Below, in pieces: positions 7,520-15,466 of a DNA stretch of 17,723 nt (within the stretch, counting starts at the first letter, position 1; every line of letters starts with the position of its first letter). This DNA comes from [Eubacterium] saphenum (GTDB taxonomy: Bacteria; Bacillota; Clostridia; Oscillospirales; Ruminococcaceae), in NCBI GenBank assembly GCA_004554555.1, contig SFLN01000030.1, positions 1 through 17,723 of the forward strand, given 5' to 3'. A model generated the notes under the pieces. The model ran no database searches and was not told the origin of the DNA. It saw only the letters and a list, made by a program, of their open reading frames with translations. The position numbers and the translations under genes are program-made.

Positions 7520-7570
7520 CGAAATTTTGACTTTTTCTTTGCCGCTTTCTTGACCGTTTTGTGTTATTAT
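7516..7570 (+). promoter_or_regulatory. TTGAC repeats and extended -10 before the transporter genes
   Basis: TTGAC occurs at 7516-7520, 7527-7531 and 7550-7554. The first two are 11 bases apart, the usual period of an OmpR-family regulator box; the first overlaps the response regulator stop codon. A -10 TATTAT (7565-7570) with an extended TG follows, but there is no -35 match at the right distance (7542-7547), as expected of an activator-dependent promoter. I infer that the adjacent response regulator binds here. Confidence 0.5.
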
Positions 7571-7593
7571 GTTTTCAGAAAGGAAGTGCTGAA

Positions 7594-8505
7594 ATGGAAT
7601 ACGTTCTGAAAACGGAAAATCTCACCAAAAAATACCGCAAATTCACCGCGCTTGACGGGCTTACGATGAGCGTTCCGAAAGGCTCGATTTACGGCTTCGT
7701 CGGGAGAAACGGCTCGGGAAAAACCACGCTTATCCGCGTTATCTGCGGTCTGCAGGAGCCGAACAAAGGCTCTTATTCGCTGTACGGAATTGACCGCAAA
7801 AGCGGCTCGATAACAAAATCCCGCAGGCGAATGGGAGCGGTTGTCGAAACGCCCGCGATTTACACGGAGCTGTCCGCACGGGATAATCTGAAGCAGCAGT
7901 ACCGCGTTTTGGGCTTGCCGTCGTTTGACGGAATAGACGAGCTTTTGCAGCTTGTCGGCTTGTCCGAAACGGGCAAAAAGAAGGCGGGGAATTTCTCGCT
8001 CGGTATGCGGCAGCGTCTTGGAATTGCCGTTGCGCTTTGCGGAAATCCGGATTTTCTGGTGCTCGATGAGCCGATAAACGGGCTTGACCCGCAGGGAATT
8101 GTGGAGATACGCGAGCTTATCCTAAAGCTCAACCGCGAGCGGCAGATAACCGTGCTGATTTCAAGCCACATTCTCGATGAACTGGCGCGGCTTGCCACGC
8201 ATTACGGCTTTATCGACCACGGGAGAATTGTCCGCGAAATGAGCGCCGAGGAGCTTGAAGCGCAGTGCAGAAAATGCGTGCGCGTTGAGGTTTCCGACGT
8301 GAAAGCGCTGTCAAAGGTGTTGGAGGAGCAGGGCTTTGAGTACGCGATAATTTCGGACAAGGAAGCGGATATCTACGCGCAAATCAGCATCACAAAGCTC
8401 ACTCAGACGCTCTCGGAAAACGCCTGCGAGCTGCTCTCGATACACGAGCACGACGAAAGCCTTGAAAGCTACTTTATGAAACTGATAGGCGGTGAGCGCA
8501 GATGA
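7594..8505 (+). CDS. ABC transporter ATPase, BcrA/lantibiotic-immunity type
   Basis: This 303-residue protein is taken from ATG 7594, with AAAGGAAG at 7579-7586. An upstream in-frame GTG at 7561 lies inside the promoter and is rejected. It has Walker A G37-RNGSGKT-T45, a Q-loop position occupied by Glu (VVETPAIY, E85), signature FSLGMRQR (134-141), Walker B FLVLDEP (154-160) and the switch His in SSHIL (H192). Glu in the Q-loop and SLGMRQ in place of LSGGQ are typical of BcrA-like and LanF-like ATPases. The C-terminal 80 residues form the small extension usual in this group. It would power the permease encoded next (overlap ATGA) to remove a peptide antibiotic from the membrane or cell surface. 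The substrate is not identifiable from sequence. Confidence 0.93.
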   Translation: MEYVLKTENLTKKYRKFTALDGLTMSVPKGSIYGFVGRNGSGKTTLIRVICGLQEPNKGSYSLYGIDRKSGSITKSRRRMGAVVETPAIYTELSARDNLKQQYRVLGLPSFDGIDELLQLVGLSETGKKKAGNFSLGMRQRLGIAVALCGNPDFLVLDEPINGLDPQGIVEIRELILKLNRERQITVLISSHILDELARLATHYGFIDHGRIVREMSAEELEAQCRKCVRVEVSDVKALSKVLEEQGFEYAIISDKEADIYAQISITKLTQTLSENACELLSIHEHDESLESYFMKLIGGERR

Positions 8506-9350
8506 CGCGACTTTTAAACGCGAATTTCGCGCGGCTGTTCAAGGGGAAATTGTTCTGGATTTGCGCGGGAGCGGCTTTTATACTCGGGCTTGTTGAGGTG
8601 TTCACGCATATCAAAAATCCCACAAACAACCCCGATTACGTCTTTCGTCCCGAGGTTTGGCTTTTCAATATGAGCGGCGTTATCCTGCTGATAATCACGG
8701 CAATTCTGGTTGGAGTTTTTGTAGGAGCGGAGCACGGCGGTATACTGCGAAACAAAATTATTGTCGGGCAAAAGCGCATTACGGTTTATTTCGCAGACCT
8801 TTTTACCTGCTGTATCGGTATTGTGATAATTCACGCTTTGTTTGTCGCCGCGGTGCTTTTAACGGGACTTTTGTGCGGGGGAGAAAATCTGCTGAAATTT
8901 GATGAAATCTTTTTCTATGAACTGCTTCAGCTGGCTTCGCTGCTCGAGATGTGCGCGTTTTTCACCGCCCTGACAATGCTTATTCCCAAAAAACTTGCGG
9001 GAACGATAGCTGCGCTGGTGATGGTATTTGCGTTTTTCTTTATCAGCAATTCTATCCCGGGAAAGCTGTTTGAAATTGAAAGAAAAGTTGAAGGCGCTGT
9101 TGCTTCGGCAGCCTATATTGTTGAAAAAGAGATTTTGACGATAACGCAGGACGTTTTGCCGTTCGGACAGCACGACCAAATCAGAAACGGCTTTTTCCGC
9201 TTGATTACTTCAAAGGAATACGAGCTCGCGGGCGAAACTTACGGTATGGAATTGACCTATCCCATAGAAATCGCACCGTCGGCGCTGTGTGTTTTTGTGC
9301 TGACAACGGCAGTCGGCACGCTTGTTTTCCGCAAAAAGAATATAAAGTAG
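8502..9350 (+). CDS. ABC-2 type transporter permease (BcrB-like)
   Basis: This 282-residue membrane protein starts at ATG 8502, overlapping the ATPase stop by 4 bases (ATGA), with a GGTGAG ribosome site. About six hydrophobic stretches are visible: residues 16-33, 54-76, 100-125, 140-160, 165-182 and 258-276. A longer extracytoplasmic segment (about 183-257) separates the last two. The short basic N-terminus (MTRLLNANFARLFKGKLFW) and overall pattern match ABC-2 permeases of bacitracin and lantibiotic resistance transporters. With the ATPase it should form the transporter; there is one permease gene, so it is probably a homodimer. It is much smaller than the BceB type and lacks the large ectodomain that BceB uses for sensing. 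Confidence 0.88.
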   Translation: MTRLLNANFARLFKGKLFWICAGAAFILGLVEVFTHIKNPTNNPDYVFRPEVWLFNMSGVILLIITAILVGVFVGAEHGGILRNKIIVGQKRITVYFADLFTCCIGIVIIHALFVAAVLLTGLLCGGENLLKFDEIFFYELLQLASLLEMCAFFTALTMLIPKKLAGTIAALVMVFAFFFISNSIPGKLFEIERKVEGAVASAAYIVEKEILTITQDVLPFGQHDQIRNGFFRLITSKEYELAGETYGMELTYPIEIAPSALCVFVLTTAVGTLVFRKKNIK

Positions 9351-9359
9351 GTGAAGATT

Positions 9360-10244
9360 TTGGAGAGTATTTGGGTTGTGCCGGCGGTTGTTTTCGGGAT
9401 AGCCGCGATTGTTTTGCTTGTCAGGATTATTCTGATGAAGAAAGCCGCTCGTGAAATCCGCGAAAAGCTGCCCGAAAAGATGAACGCCGACACAAATACT
9501 CTCATCGACATTTCCTCGCGCGACAAGGATATGCGTGCGCTTGCCGCCGATTTGAACAAGCAGCTTGCCGCGCTTCGGGAAAATCAGCTGCGTTATACGC
9601 GGGGCGATTTGGAGCTGAAAACCGCGATAACGGGCATCTCCCACGATTTGCGCACGCCGCTCACGGCGATTTGCGGTTATCTTGACTTGCTGGAGCGCGA
9701 GGAGCTGTCCGAAAAGTCGCGGAAATACCTCGCGACAGTCCGCGAGAGAACGGCGGCAATGACCGCGCTCACCGAGGAGCTTTTCAAGTACTCGGTGATT
9801 ATCTCGGAAAGCGAGGATTATCAAACGGAGGAGGTCGTTTTAAACAGCGTCCTCGAGGACAGCATTATGGGATTTTACGCGGCTTTATGCGAAAAAGGCA
9901 TAGAGCCGACTGTCCATATCACGGAGAAACAAATTGTGCGAAAGCTGAACCGCGCGGATTTATCCAGAATTTTCGGGAATATAATGAGCAACGCGCTCAA
10001 ATACAGCGACGGTGATTTGCGAATTTCGCTTGACGAGGACGGCGTGATTTGTTTTGAGAACACGGCTTCGGCGCTTGACGGAATTGACGTGCAGCGGCTT
10101 TTTGACCGCTTTTACACGGTTGAAACCGCGCGCACCGGCACGGGACTTGGGCTTTCAATCGCGCGGACTCTCGCCGAAAAAATGGGCGGAACAATCTCGG
10201 CGGATTATTCGGACAATGTACTTAGCATAAGGGTTTGTTTTTGA
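9360..10244 (+). CDS. Sensor histidine kinase with minimal sensor region
   Basis: The start is chosen as TTG 9360, because AGGTGA (9349-9354, overlapping the permease stop TAG) is ideally spaced for it. GTG 9351, three codons upstream, has no ribosome site. Residues below are numbered from GTG 9351. One N-terminal membrane helix (about 8-28) leads straight into a cytoplasmic linker and a dimerisation helix with the phospho-accepting H98 (ISHDLRTPLTAICGYL). The ATPase domain has an N-box with N214, F-box FDRFYTVE (251-258) and G2 box GTGLGLSI (263-270). The G1 box is replaced by FENTASALDGID, as in other kinases of small resistance modules. There is no extracellular sensor domain, so the signal is probably membrane-associated or supplied by the neighbouring transporter. 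It should phosphorylate the response regulator that opens this operon. Confidence 0.9.
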   Translation: MESIWVVPAVVFGIAAIVLLVRIILMKKAAREIREKLPEKMNADTNTLIDISSRDKDMRALAADLNKQLAALRENQLRYTRGDLELKTAITGISHDLRTPLTAICGYLDLLEREELSEKSRKYLATVRERTAAMTALTEELFKYSVIISESEDYQTEEVVLNSVLEDSIMGFYAALCEKGIEPTVHITEKQIVRKLNRADLSRIFGNIMSNALKYSDGDLRISLDEDGVICFENTASALDGIDVQRLFDRFYTVETARTGTGLGLSIARTLAEKMGGTISADYSDNVLSIRVCF

Positions 10245-10332
10245 ATGAAACTCCCGAAATTGAGGTGACAGCGGAGAATAAAAAAGCCTGATTTTCCAAC
10301 GCTGAAGATAACGTATTCAAACAAATAAAAAT

Positions 10333-10375
10333 CCCCGAAAATCCCGTGGTTATGCGGATTTTCGGGGGTAATTTT
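10333..10375. terminator. Strong bidirectional terminator between convergent operons
   Basis: CCCCGAAAATCC (10333-10344) and GGATTTTCGGGG (10356-10367) form a perfect 12-bp stem with an 11-base loop. On the plus strand it is followed by TAATTTTT, and on the minus strand by ATTTTTATTT. It should end both the plus-strand kinase operon and the minus-strand reductase operon. Confidence 0.9.
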
Positions 10376-10411
10376 TATGACCGAAATCATCGGCGCAGCT
10401 GGTTTTTTCGG

Positions 10412-13321
10412 TTAGATTTTGAGCATATATTTCAGATACCCGAGCTTGATTTTCGGCCACTTAAATCCAAGCTCCTTGAGCTTGTTTACGGTGATATCGC
10501 AGCTCAGCTCGATGTTCTCGGAAACCGACGCAATCGCGTTGTAGAACGATAAAACGGCAACGTCCTTGTCGGCTCTTTTCTCCATCATACGCTTCTCGAA
10601 AATCTGCTTCGGAACAAGCGCGCAGCGGAGTTTTTTGCTGATATTTCTGATGTAAATCATATTCGGGTTGACCATGTGATAGATTTGGTTTTCATCGCCG
10701 CTGAGGACGAGTTTTACATACGCTTCCGCGCACAAATCAACCGCCGTGAAATCAATCGGGAACACGTCAAGCTCGCTGTAATACGCGCCGACCTTCATAA
10801 TTCCGCGGCAGCGGCTGAGGAAGCCGTTGTCGTCGGAGTTGCGCTGGAAAACTCCGTCCTTGTCGCGCCAAGTCAGATTTCCGATGCGGTAAATATTTGC
10901 GCGAAGCCCGTTTTTCCGCGCAAGGATAACCTTTTCCTCGGCTCTGTACTTCGAGCGGATATAGACGTTTTCGGTGTAGTGCTGCCCGATATCGAGCACC
11001 TTTTCGGTGAACACGCAGTTCGGGTTTTCCTGTTTAACGGTACCTGCGCCGCTCACGCTTGCGGTTGACGTGTGGTGAAGGAACGCGCCGCTTTTCTTGC
11101 AGAACGCTATGACATTCTGCGTTCCGACAACGTTTGACCGTTCAAACTCCTCGTAGCGTCCCGTGTGATGGACATTTGCTGCAGTGTGGATAACGGTATC
11201 GATTGTCGCGCAGAGCTTGTCGTAGACCGCTTTTTCAAGACCGAGATTTTCCGCTTCAATATTGCCCGTGACAACCTTGAATTTCATAACCGCGCTCTCG
11301 GCGGGGAAGTAGTATTTCAGCATCGCGGTGAGCTTTTGCGGACTTCTTACAAGGCACACGACATCGATTTTATTCGCGAGAAGTTCTCTGAGAATATGCG
11401 CGCCGAGATAACCCGTAGCTCCTGTCAAAAGCACCTGCTTCGGACGTTCGGAAACGTTCTCGGAAGCAGTTTCCTCAATCAGCTCGTTGATGTTCGGAAC
11501 TCTGTCCGCGTCGTATTTTGCGGTGCGGGAGAAGCTGTCGGCGAGCTTCGCTGGAGTCGGGTAATCATAGATATCCTGCGCCTGAATACCAAGCTCCGCT
11601 GCGGCTTCGAGCGTGCAAAGGCTGTCGCCGCCGCACTCGAAAAAGTCGTCGGTAATGCCGATTCCCGTCTTCCCGAGAACCCTCTCGAACACATCGCAAA
11701 TCTGCTTTTCCTCTTCATTGCGCGGCGGCTTGTACTCGTGCTTTTTCTGCTCGCCCGCGATAATTTCCTTCATAACCTCGTTGCGCTTGATTTTGAGCGT
11801 GGTGGTTTTGGGGAAATCCTTTGTTCTGAAAGTAATCCCGCTGATTTTCTTATAGGTCGGCATTTTCGCGTTCAAATCGCGGATTGCTTCCTTTGCGGTT
11901 TCCTTTTCGGTGGACGAAACGAGCTGAACCATCGCGCAGATTTTGCCCTTGTGCTGATAAACCATCGACTCTTTTATGCACTCGATTGCGTTGAGATGTT
12001 CTTCAAGTTCCTCGGGGTAGATGTTCTTGCCGTTATCGAGGATAATGAGGTTTTTCTTGCGGCCCGTGATGAAGATAAATCCATCATCATCGATATAACC
12101 GAGGTCGCCCGTTTTGAGCCAGCCCTCGTCGAAAGCCTCGGCGGTTGCTTCGGGATTTTTGTAGTAGCCGAGCATAACCGACGGGCTTTTTATCTGAATT
12201 TCGCCGTCCTTGATACGCGCTTCGGTGTTCGGAATGAGCTTTCCGACGGAGCCGATTTTGTTTCCGAAATCGGGGGAATTTGTGCTGATAACAGGCGCAA
12301 CCTCGGTCATTCCGTAGCCCTGATAAACCTCCAGACCAACCTGCTGCAAAATCTCAGCTGTTTCATCACGCAGCGGCGCTCCGCCGACAAGCAGCCTTTT
12401 CATACGCCCGCCGAATTTTTTATGTATCTGCGCGAAAATCTGATGCTCGGCGTTTATGCCGACTTTCTTCAAGCCCTTGCACAAACCAAGTCCCGCCTTA
12501 AACTTTTTGCTCTGCACGGGGTCGTTGAGCGCGTCGCGGATTTTCTTCGCGAACAAATCCGCCATCATCGGCACAACAAGCATCAGCGTTGGCTTGAAGA
12601 GCTGCATATTTTTGATGATATTTTCGAGGCTGTCGTTTATGCAGATTGTCGCGCCCGCGTACAGCACGCCGAGGTTGTTTACGGTAAGCTCAAAGGTGTG
12701 GTGAATGGGCAGAACCGACATAACGATAGCGGGATTTTGCTTGTTAAACCCGCACGGGATAATGTTCTGCACGTTGCTTGTGAGATTTTTATGCGAGAGC
12801 ATAACTCCCTTGCCGGTGCCGGTTGTACCCGAGGTGAAAATCAGCTCGGCAAGCGAATTTTCGTCAATTTCGGGCAGCTCGGCAAACTCGGTTTTTCTGA
12901 TTTCCTTGAATTTCTTGCTGTCGAACGGAATGATTTCGGTGAGCTTTTCGGAGCTTTTCGCGTACTCGTCGATTTTCTCGTCAAACTCGGGCGAAACGAA
13001 GAGTTTATCGACATCGCCCATGCGAATAAGGTTTTGGATTTCCTCGGTCGGGAGCATTTTGTCGAGCGGCACGGCGACATTTCCGCTAATCGTAATGCCG
13101 AGATACGCGGTAATCCAGTCGTAGCTTGCCGAGCCGAGAATAGCGATATGCTGCCCAAAAACGCCGTTTTTCGCAAAATGCGAAGCAATTCTCCTGCTGT
13201 CGTCGGCGAGCTTGCGGTAGGTTTTCTCGGTGACATTTCCGTAGGTGAGAAACCGATAAGCAATCTTGTCCTCGTACTGCGCGATGAAATCAACATAGTC
13301 CTTCAAAGTCATTTTTTCCAT
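10412..13321 (-). CDS. Adenylation-carrier-reductase protein (carboxylic acid reductase-like)
   Basis: This 969-residue, three-domain enzyme starts at ATG 13321 with AAAGGA 8 bases upstream, 16 bases after the dehydrogenase gene. Domain 1 (about 1-520) is an acyl-AMP ligase: phosphate loop 161-177 (IFTSGTTGTGKGVMLSH), YGMTE 336-340, KTGDLGYI 403-410, and a PKTTTLKIKR end motif whose K510 is the likely catalytic Lys. It resembles long-chain fatty acyl ligases more than amino-acid-activating domains. Domain 2 (about 535-600) is a carrier with GGDSL and the phosphopantetheine Ser567. Domain 3 (about 628-960) is a thioester reductase with TGATGYLG (633-640) and a Y787-x3-K791 catalytic pair. By analogy with carboxylic acid reductases and LYS2, it should activate an acid with ATP, load it on the carrier and release an aldehyde using NADPH. 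It needs a phosphopantetheinyl transferase encoded elsewhere. The acid is unknown; a fatty acid is the best guess. Confidence 0.9.
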   Translation of the reverse strand: MEKMTLKDYVDFIAQYEDKIAYRFLTYGNVTEKTYRKLADDSRRIASHFAKNGVFGQHIAILGSASYDWITAYLGITISGNVAVPLDKMLPTEEIQNLIRMGDVDKLFVSPEFDEKIDEYAKSSEKLTEIIPFDSKKFKEIRKTEFAELPEIDENSLAELIFTSGTTGTGKGVMLSHKNLTSNVQNIIPCGFNKQNPAIVMSVLPIHHTFELTVNNLGVLYAGATICINDSLENIIKNMQLFKPTLMLVVPMMADLFAKKIRDALNDPVQSKKFKAGLGLCKGLKKVGINAEHQIFAQIHKKFGGRMKRLLVGGAPLRDETAEILQQVGLEVYQGYGMTEVAPVISTNSPDFGNKIGSVGKLIPNTEARIKDGEIQIKSPSVMLGYYKNPEATAEAFDEGWLKTGDLGYIDDDGFIFITGRKKNLIILDNGKNIYPEELEEHLNAIECIKESMVYQHKGKICAMVQLVSSTEKETAKEAIRDLNAKMPTYKKISGITFRTKDFPKTTTLKIKRNEVMKEIIAGEQKKHEYKPPRNEEEKQICDVFERVLGKTGIGITDDFFECGGDSLCTLEAAAELGIQAQDIYDYPTPAKLADSFSRTAKYDADRVPNINELIEETASENVSERPKQVLLTGATGYLGAHILRELLANKIDVVCLVRSPQKLTAMLKYYFPAESAVMKFKVVTGNIEAENLGLEKAVYDKLCATIDTVIHTAANVHHTGRYEEFERSNVVGTQNVIAFCKKSGAFLHHTSTASVSGAGTVKQENPNCVFTEKVLDIGQHYTENVYIRSKYRAEEKVILARKNGLRANIYRIGNLTWRDKDGVFQRNSDDNGFLSRCRGIMKVGAYYSELDVFPIDFTAVDLCAEAYVKLVLSGDENQIYHMVNPNMIYIRNISKKLRCALVPKQIFEKRMMEKRADKDVAVLSFYNAIASVSENIELSCDITVNKLKELGFKWPKIKLGYLKYMLKI

Positions 13322-13337
13322 ATTTACAATCCTTTCG

Positions 13338-14510
13338 TTAATCGGATTTCAAGCTCTTGAGAATAGCTTCAATTTCCTTTGCGCAAAGCCGTTTCGGGCA
13401 GCCTTGCGTTGCCGCTTCGGACAAAATCCGCCGTATCATAACGGGAAAATCTCGCTCGTTGATTTCGGTGAATTTTTCGGGTATTCCGAGCGATTTTTCA
13501 AGCGCGCGGATTATCTCGATAAACTCCTCCGCGCTTTTCGCCGTGCCGCTTTTCACCGCGAGTTTTTTCAAACGTTTTTGCACATCGGGAAGCGATTTTT
13601 CGAGAACATGCGGCAGCACCGCGGCACACGCAAGCCCGTGCGGAATGTGATAGGTTTCGCCGAGCCGATGAGAAATCGCGTGAACTAAGCCGACTCCCGT
13701 TCGCCGGAAATTCAGCCCTGCTTTATAAGCCGCCTCAGCCATTTTCAAGCGCGCTTCTTCGTTCAGCGGTTCTTTGGCAGCAACGGGAAGCTGCGCGAAA
13801 ATATCCCGACAAACCTCGGGCGCGGATTTTAAATCCTCGGCAAAGGTTTTCGCGTTGGTGCTGATGAACGCTTCAATGCAGTGGGTGAGCGCGTCCAGCC
13901 CCGCGTAAACGGTCGGCTTTTGCGGCACGTTTTCAAGCAGCGCGCTGTCGAAAACAATCTTCTCGGGCAAATATCTGTCCGAAAGCAGCGGCAGTTTTTT
14001 GTGCTTTTTCGCGTCCGTGATAACGGAGAAAAAGGTGATTTCCGAGCCGGTACCCGAGGTTGTGGGAACGGCGAAAATCGGCGCGGATTTTTTGCACGGG
14101 ACAACGTAAAGGCTCATCATCTTCACGGAAACGCGCGGATTTGCCGCCCGCAGCGCAATGACCTTCGCGCAGTCCAGAACCGAGCCGCCGCCCACGGCAA
14201 TCACGCCCCCGCACTGGTTCTCCCTATACACCGCAAGCCCGCGCTCAACGTTTTCGATGGTGGGGTCGGGGACGATATCCGAAAAGAACACGCTTTTTAT
14301 CCCGTTTTTGGTGAGATTTTCGATAAGCTTTTCGAGCATACCCTTGTTTCTCACGGTTTTGCTTGTGATGATAAACACGGACTTGCAGTTTTCCCGCAAA
14401 ACGTCCTCGTACAAATTATCGGCGGTGTTTCGTCCGCTCACCACGGGCACGGGTGGAGTTTTCTTTGTCGTCATAAACCACCGCACCACGTTCTGCCTGA
14501 ATCCCGACAT
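13338..14510 (-). CDS. Iron-type (group III) alcohol dehydrogenase
   Basis: This 390-residue protein starts at ATG 14510, with AAAAGGAG at 14519-14526. The N-terminal nucleotide-binding half has GGGSVLDCAK (107-116) and the PTTSGTGSE run (149-157). The helical half has the four expected metal ligands, D206, H210, H277 and H291, with the same spacings as E. coli FucO (Asp196, His200, His263, His277). It should therefore be an Fe2+-dependent NAD(P)H alcohol dehydrogenase. As the first gene of a two-gene operon with the acid reductase, it most likely reduces that enzyme's aldehyde product to an alcohol. The reverse reaction is less likely because the reductase step makes aldehyde at ATP cost. 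Phosphonate or butanol dehydrogenase-type activities cannot be told apart by sequence alone. Confidence 0.92.
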   Translation of the reverse strand: MSGFRQNVVRWFMTTKKTPPVPVVSGRNTADNLYEDVLRENCKSVFIITSKTVRNKGMLEKLIENLTKNGIKSVFFSDIVPDPTIENVERGLAVYRENQCGGVIAVGGGSVLDCAKVIALRAANPRVSVKMMSLYVVPCKKSAPIFAVPTTSGTGSEITFFSVITDAKKHKKLPLLSDRYLPEKIVFDSALLENVPQKPTVYAGLDALTHCIEAFISTNAKTFAEDLKSAPEVCRDIFAQLPVAAKEPLNEEARLKMAEAAYKAGLNFRRTGVGLVHAISHRLGETYHIPHGLACAAVLPHVLEKSLPDVQKRLKKLAVKSGTAKSAEEFIEIIRALEKSLGIPEKFTEINERDFPVMIRRILSEAATQGCPKRLCAKEIEAILKSLKSD

Positions 14511-14555
14511 TGATTTTTCTCCTTTTGTATCTTACTACACATACTGTTTAATTAC

Positions 14556-14584
14556 ATTATAGCATTTCTTATCGCTCTTGTCAA
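14556..14584 (-). promoter_or_regulatory. Perfect consensus sigma-A promoter of the dehydrogenase-reductase operon
   Basis: On the minus strand there is TTGACA (14579-14584), exactly 17 bases, then TATAAT (14556-14561) with a TGC extended -10. All twelve core bases match consensus. The dehydrogenase start lies about 45 bases from the -10. No operator-like repeat is obvious around it, so high constitutive transcription is the simplest reading. Confidence 0.92.
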
Positions 14585-14604
14585 ATGTTTTCCGAAAAAT
14601 ATGC

Positions 14605-14649
14605 AAAAAAATCCGCGCCTGCCCAAAACTAAAGCAAGTGCGGATTTTT
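14605..14649 (-). terminator. Terminator of the three-gene ABC exporter operon
   Basis: AAAAATCCGC (14607-14616) pairs with GCGGATTTTT (14640-14649), giving a 10-bp stem; the inner bases can extend it with one mismatch. In the minus direction a run of T's follows. It lies 10 bases after the last exporter gene and before the promoter of the next operon. Confidence 0.85.
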
Positions 14650-14659
14650 AATTTTTTGA

Positions 14660-15463
14660 TTATGCGCCGGTACCGTTGTACTTCATCGCGCCGTGCATCC
14701 AGAATTTGTAGCTCAAAAAGAAGAACACAAGCGCCACAACCGGCGAAAGCCACGACAAAATCGGAACTTCATCGGGCCGCAGTACCACAAGGCTCGGATA
14801 GTACGCGATAAAGGCGATGGGGATTACGAACGTGAAGATAAAGCGGAAAACGGGGCTGAAAATTGTGATGGGATAGCGCGCATAGTCCTTGAATTTTGTC
14901 ACCAAATCCAGTACATAAAACGAGTTCTGTATCCAGAAGCAGGTTGCTGCGGCGGCGTTTTGCAGGGCAATCATAATCAGCGACGCCGTTATCAGAAAGA
15001 CAATCATTTTCAGCAGCATAAGCGGCGAAAACCCAAGTCCCAGCTTGTTCCACGAGTAGATGAGCGTGCCCAGACCGAACGCGAATTGCCCGAGACCTTT
15101 GATGTCGAAAACCTCGGATTGAAAGTAGAAAAACAGGTTTATCGGGCGGAAGCAGTACTTGATGAAATCACCCGAGTACACTTGATTTCGCAGCGCCCAG
15201 TTGTTGTCGAAAAAGCACTGCACGGGCGTGAGCGAAACCAGCGAAAAGCCGTAAAGAAACAGCATTTCATAATAGCCCCAGCCGTCTATTGACGGGAAAT
15301 TTTGGAACAAAATCCAAAAGCTCACAAACCCCGCAATGTTCGTGCAAATCATACCGATTGTCGAGATGATAAAATCCGCGCGATAGCTCATTTTGCTTTT
15401 GAGGTCCTGCGCGAGAATTTTGCGGTAAATTCTGAAATAAAAACCAAGACTTTTTCTTTTCAT
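14660..15463 (-). CDS. ABC-2 permease, second of a pair (COG3694 type)
   Basis: This 267-residue membrane protein starts at ATG 15463, three bases after the previous stop, with GGAGG inside the upstream gene's end. It has about six hydrophobic segments: roughly residues 31-54, 64-82, 118-136, 144-166, 200-222 and 236-252. The basic N-terminus (MKRKSLGFYFRIYRKIL) and the order ATPase, permease, permease match the uncharacterised exporter family COG4586/COG4587/COG3694. It should pair with the preceding permease as a heterodimeric channel driven by the ATPase. Its cargo is unknown in this family, with lipids, polysaccharides and drugs all possible. It is the last gene of the operon; a terminator follows directly. 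Confidence 0.87.
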   Translation of the reverse strand: MKRKSLGFYFRIYRKILAQDLKSKMSYRADFIISTIGMICTNIAGFVSFWILFQNFPSIDGWGYYEMLFLYGFSLVSLTPVQCFFDNNWALRNQVYSGDFIKYCFRPINLFFYFQSEVFDIKGLGQFAFGLGTLIYSWNKLGLGFSPLMLLKMIVFLITASLIMIALQNAAAATCFWIQNSFYVLDLVTKFKDYARYPITIFSPVFRFIFTFVIPIAFIAYYPSLVVLRPDEVPILSWLSPVVALVFFFLSYKFWMHGAMKYNGTGA

Positions 15464-15466
15464 AAA

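Noticed and set aside
7550..7570. TTGACC at 7550-7555 as the -35 of the transporter promoter.
   Set aside because: Only 9 bases separate it from TATTAT, far too few for a sigma-A promoter, so it is better read as part of the regulator repeats.
7561..7593. An 11-codon longer start (GTG 7561) for the BcrA-like ATPase.
   Set aside because: It would begin inside the -10 region of the transporter promoter and has no ribosome site. ATG 7594 has AAAGGAAG and yields the usual family N-terminus.
9351..9359. GTG 9351 as the start of the histidine kinase.
   Set aside because: No ribosome site precedes it, and the AGGTGA that overlaps it is optimally placed for TTG 9360. The difference is only three residues.
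10412..13321. Reading the adenylation-carrier-reductase protein as part of a nonribosomal peptide cluster.
   Set aside because: No condensation domain, second module, thioesterase or phosphopantetheinyl transferase is present in the window, and the adenylation domain looks like an acyl ligase.
11165..13360. A 731-codon open frame on the plus strand opposite the acid reductase.
   Set aside because: It is the antisense shadow of a gene with clear catalytic motifs. Its translation shows no domain and it has no promoter or ribosome site.
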